Positions 15,161 through 15,167 of a stretch of DNA of 15,167 nucleotides are shown in pieces; positions within the stretch are counted from its first letter, which is position 1, and the number at the start of each line of letters is the position of its first letter. The position numbers were made by a program, and so were the translations under genes. The stretch comes from an uncultured Pseudomonadota bacterium. Lineage in GTDB: Bacteria; Pseudomonadota; Alphaproteobacteria; Rs-D84. Below the pieces are notes generated by a model. That model ran no database searches, had not been told where the DNA came from, and worked only from the letters and a program-made list of their open reading frames with translations. The DNA lies in contig OMQP01000020.1 of NCBI GenBank assembly GCA_900313285.1, positions 1 to 15,167 on the forward strand, in the 5' to 3' direction.

Positions 15161-15167
15161 TGTTTTA

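Noticed and set aside
1..15167. CRISPR arrays, tRNA or rRNA genes, insertion sequences, phage genes.
   Set aside because: I looked for regular spaced repeats, cloverleaf or rRNA-like stretches, transposases and terminal inverted repeats and saw none.

Overview
The window looks like a chromosomal segment of an AT-rich alphaproteobacterium. The evidence is the right-hand ribosomal block, in the order rpsE, rplO, secY, rpsM, rpsK, rpoA, rplQ (all minus strand, no rpsD before rpoA), and an RpoA that begins MIEKNW. Trp is always TGG in the genes read and no gene ends in TGA, so the standard bacterial code fits. The exact lineage cannot be settled from the sequence; a reduced, host-associated or gut-type alphaproteobacterium is an inference.

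Left part (1-7353, minus strand): three tandem paralogues of a large, exported, cysteine-rich protein family that I do not recognise. The first to be transcribed (1013 aa) has its own promoter and an intrinsic terminator whose stem contains the stop codon. The second (841 aa) has its own extended -10 promoter and is followed after 2 nt by the third, which runs off the left edge. All three carry a signal peptide, a conserved Q-x-V-x(2,3)-G-T-K motif, a C-M-D...G-G-R-C-Q-C block, repeated C-x6-C pairs and C-G-x-D-[YF]-[ST]-x-C motifs.

Middle (7354-7973): a divergent promoter region, then one plus-strand gene for an unrecognised 136-aa basic protein. A bidirectional terminator is shared with the converging rplQ.

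Right part (7974-15167, minus strand): the ends of the spc and alpha ribosomal operons with several irregularities. The usual rpmD (between rpsE and rplO) and adk/rpmJ (between secY and rpsM) are absent. The rpsM reading frame is blocked by a TGA just ahead of the codon matching family residue 13, and has no ordinary start for the full-length protein. A single-gene unit for a secreted protein with about 66 cysteines in GCC2/GCC3-like (ephrin-receptor-like) repeats sits between rpsK and rpoA. A terminator follows rpsK and a good promoter precedes rpoA, so the alpha operon is split into two transcription units around the inserted gene.

The translation and transcription genes form the housekeeping frame. 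The four exported cysteine-rich proteins are the unusual content and probably act at the cell surface or in the periplasm, where disulfides form. Their function is unknown.
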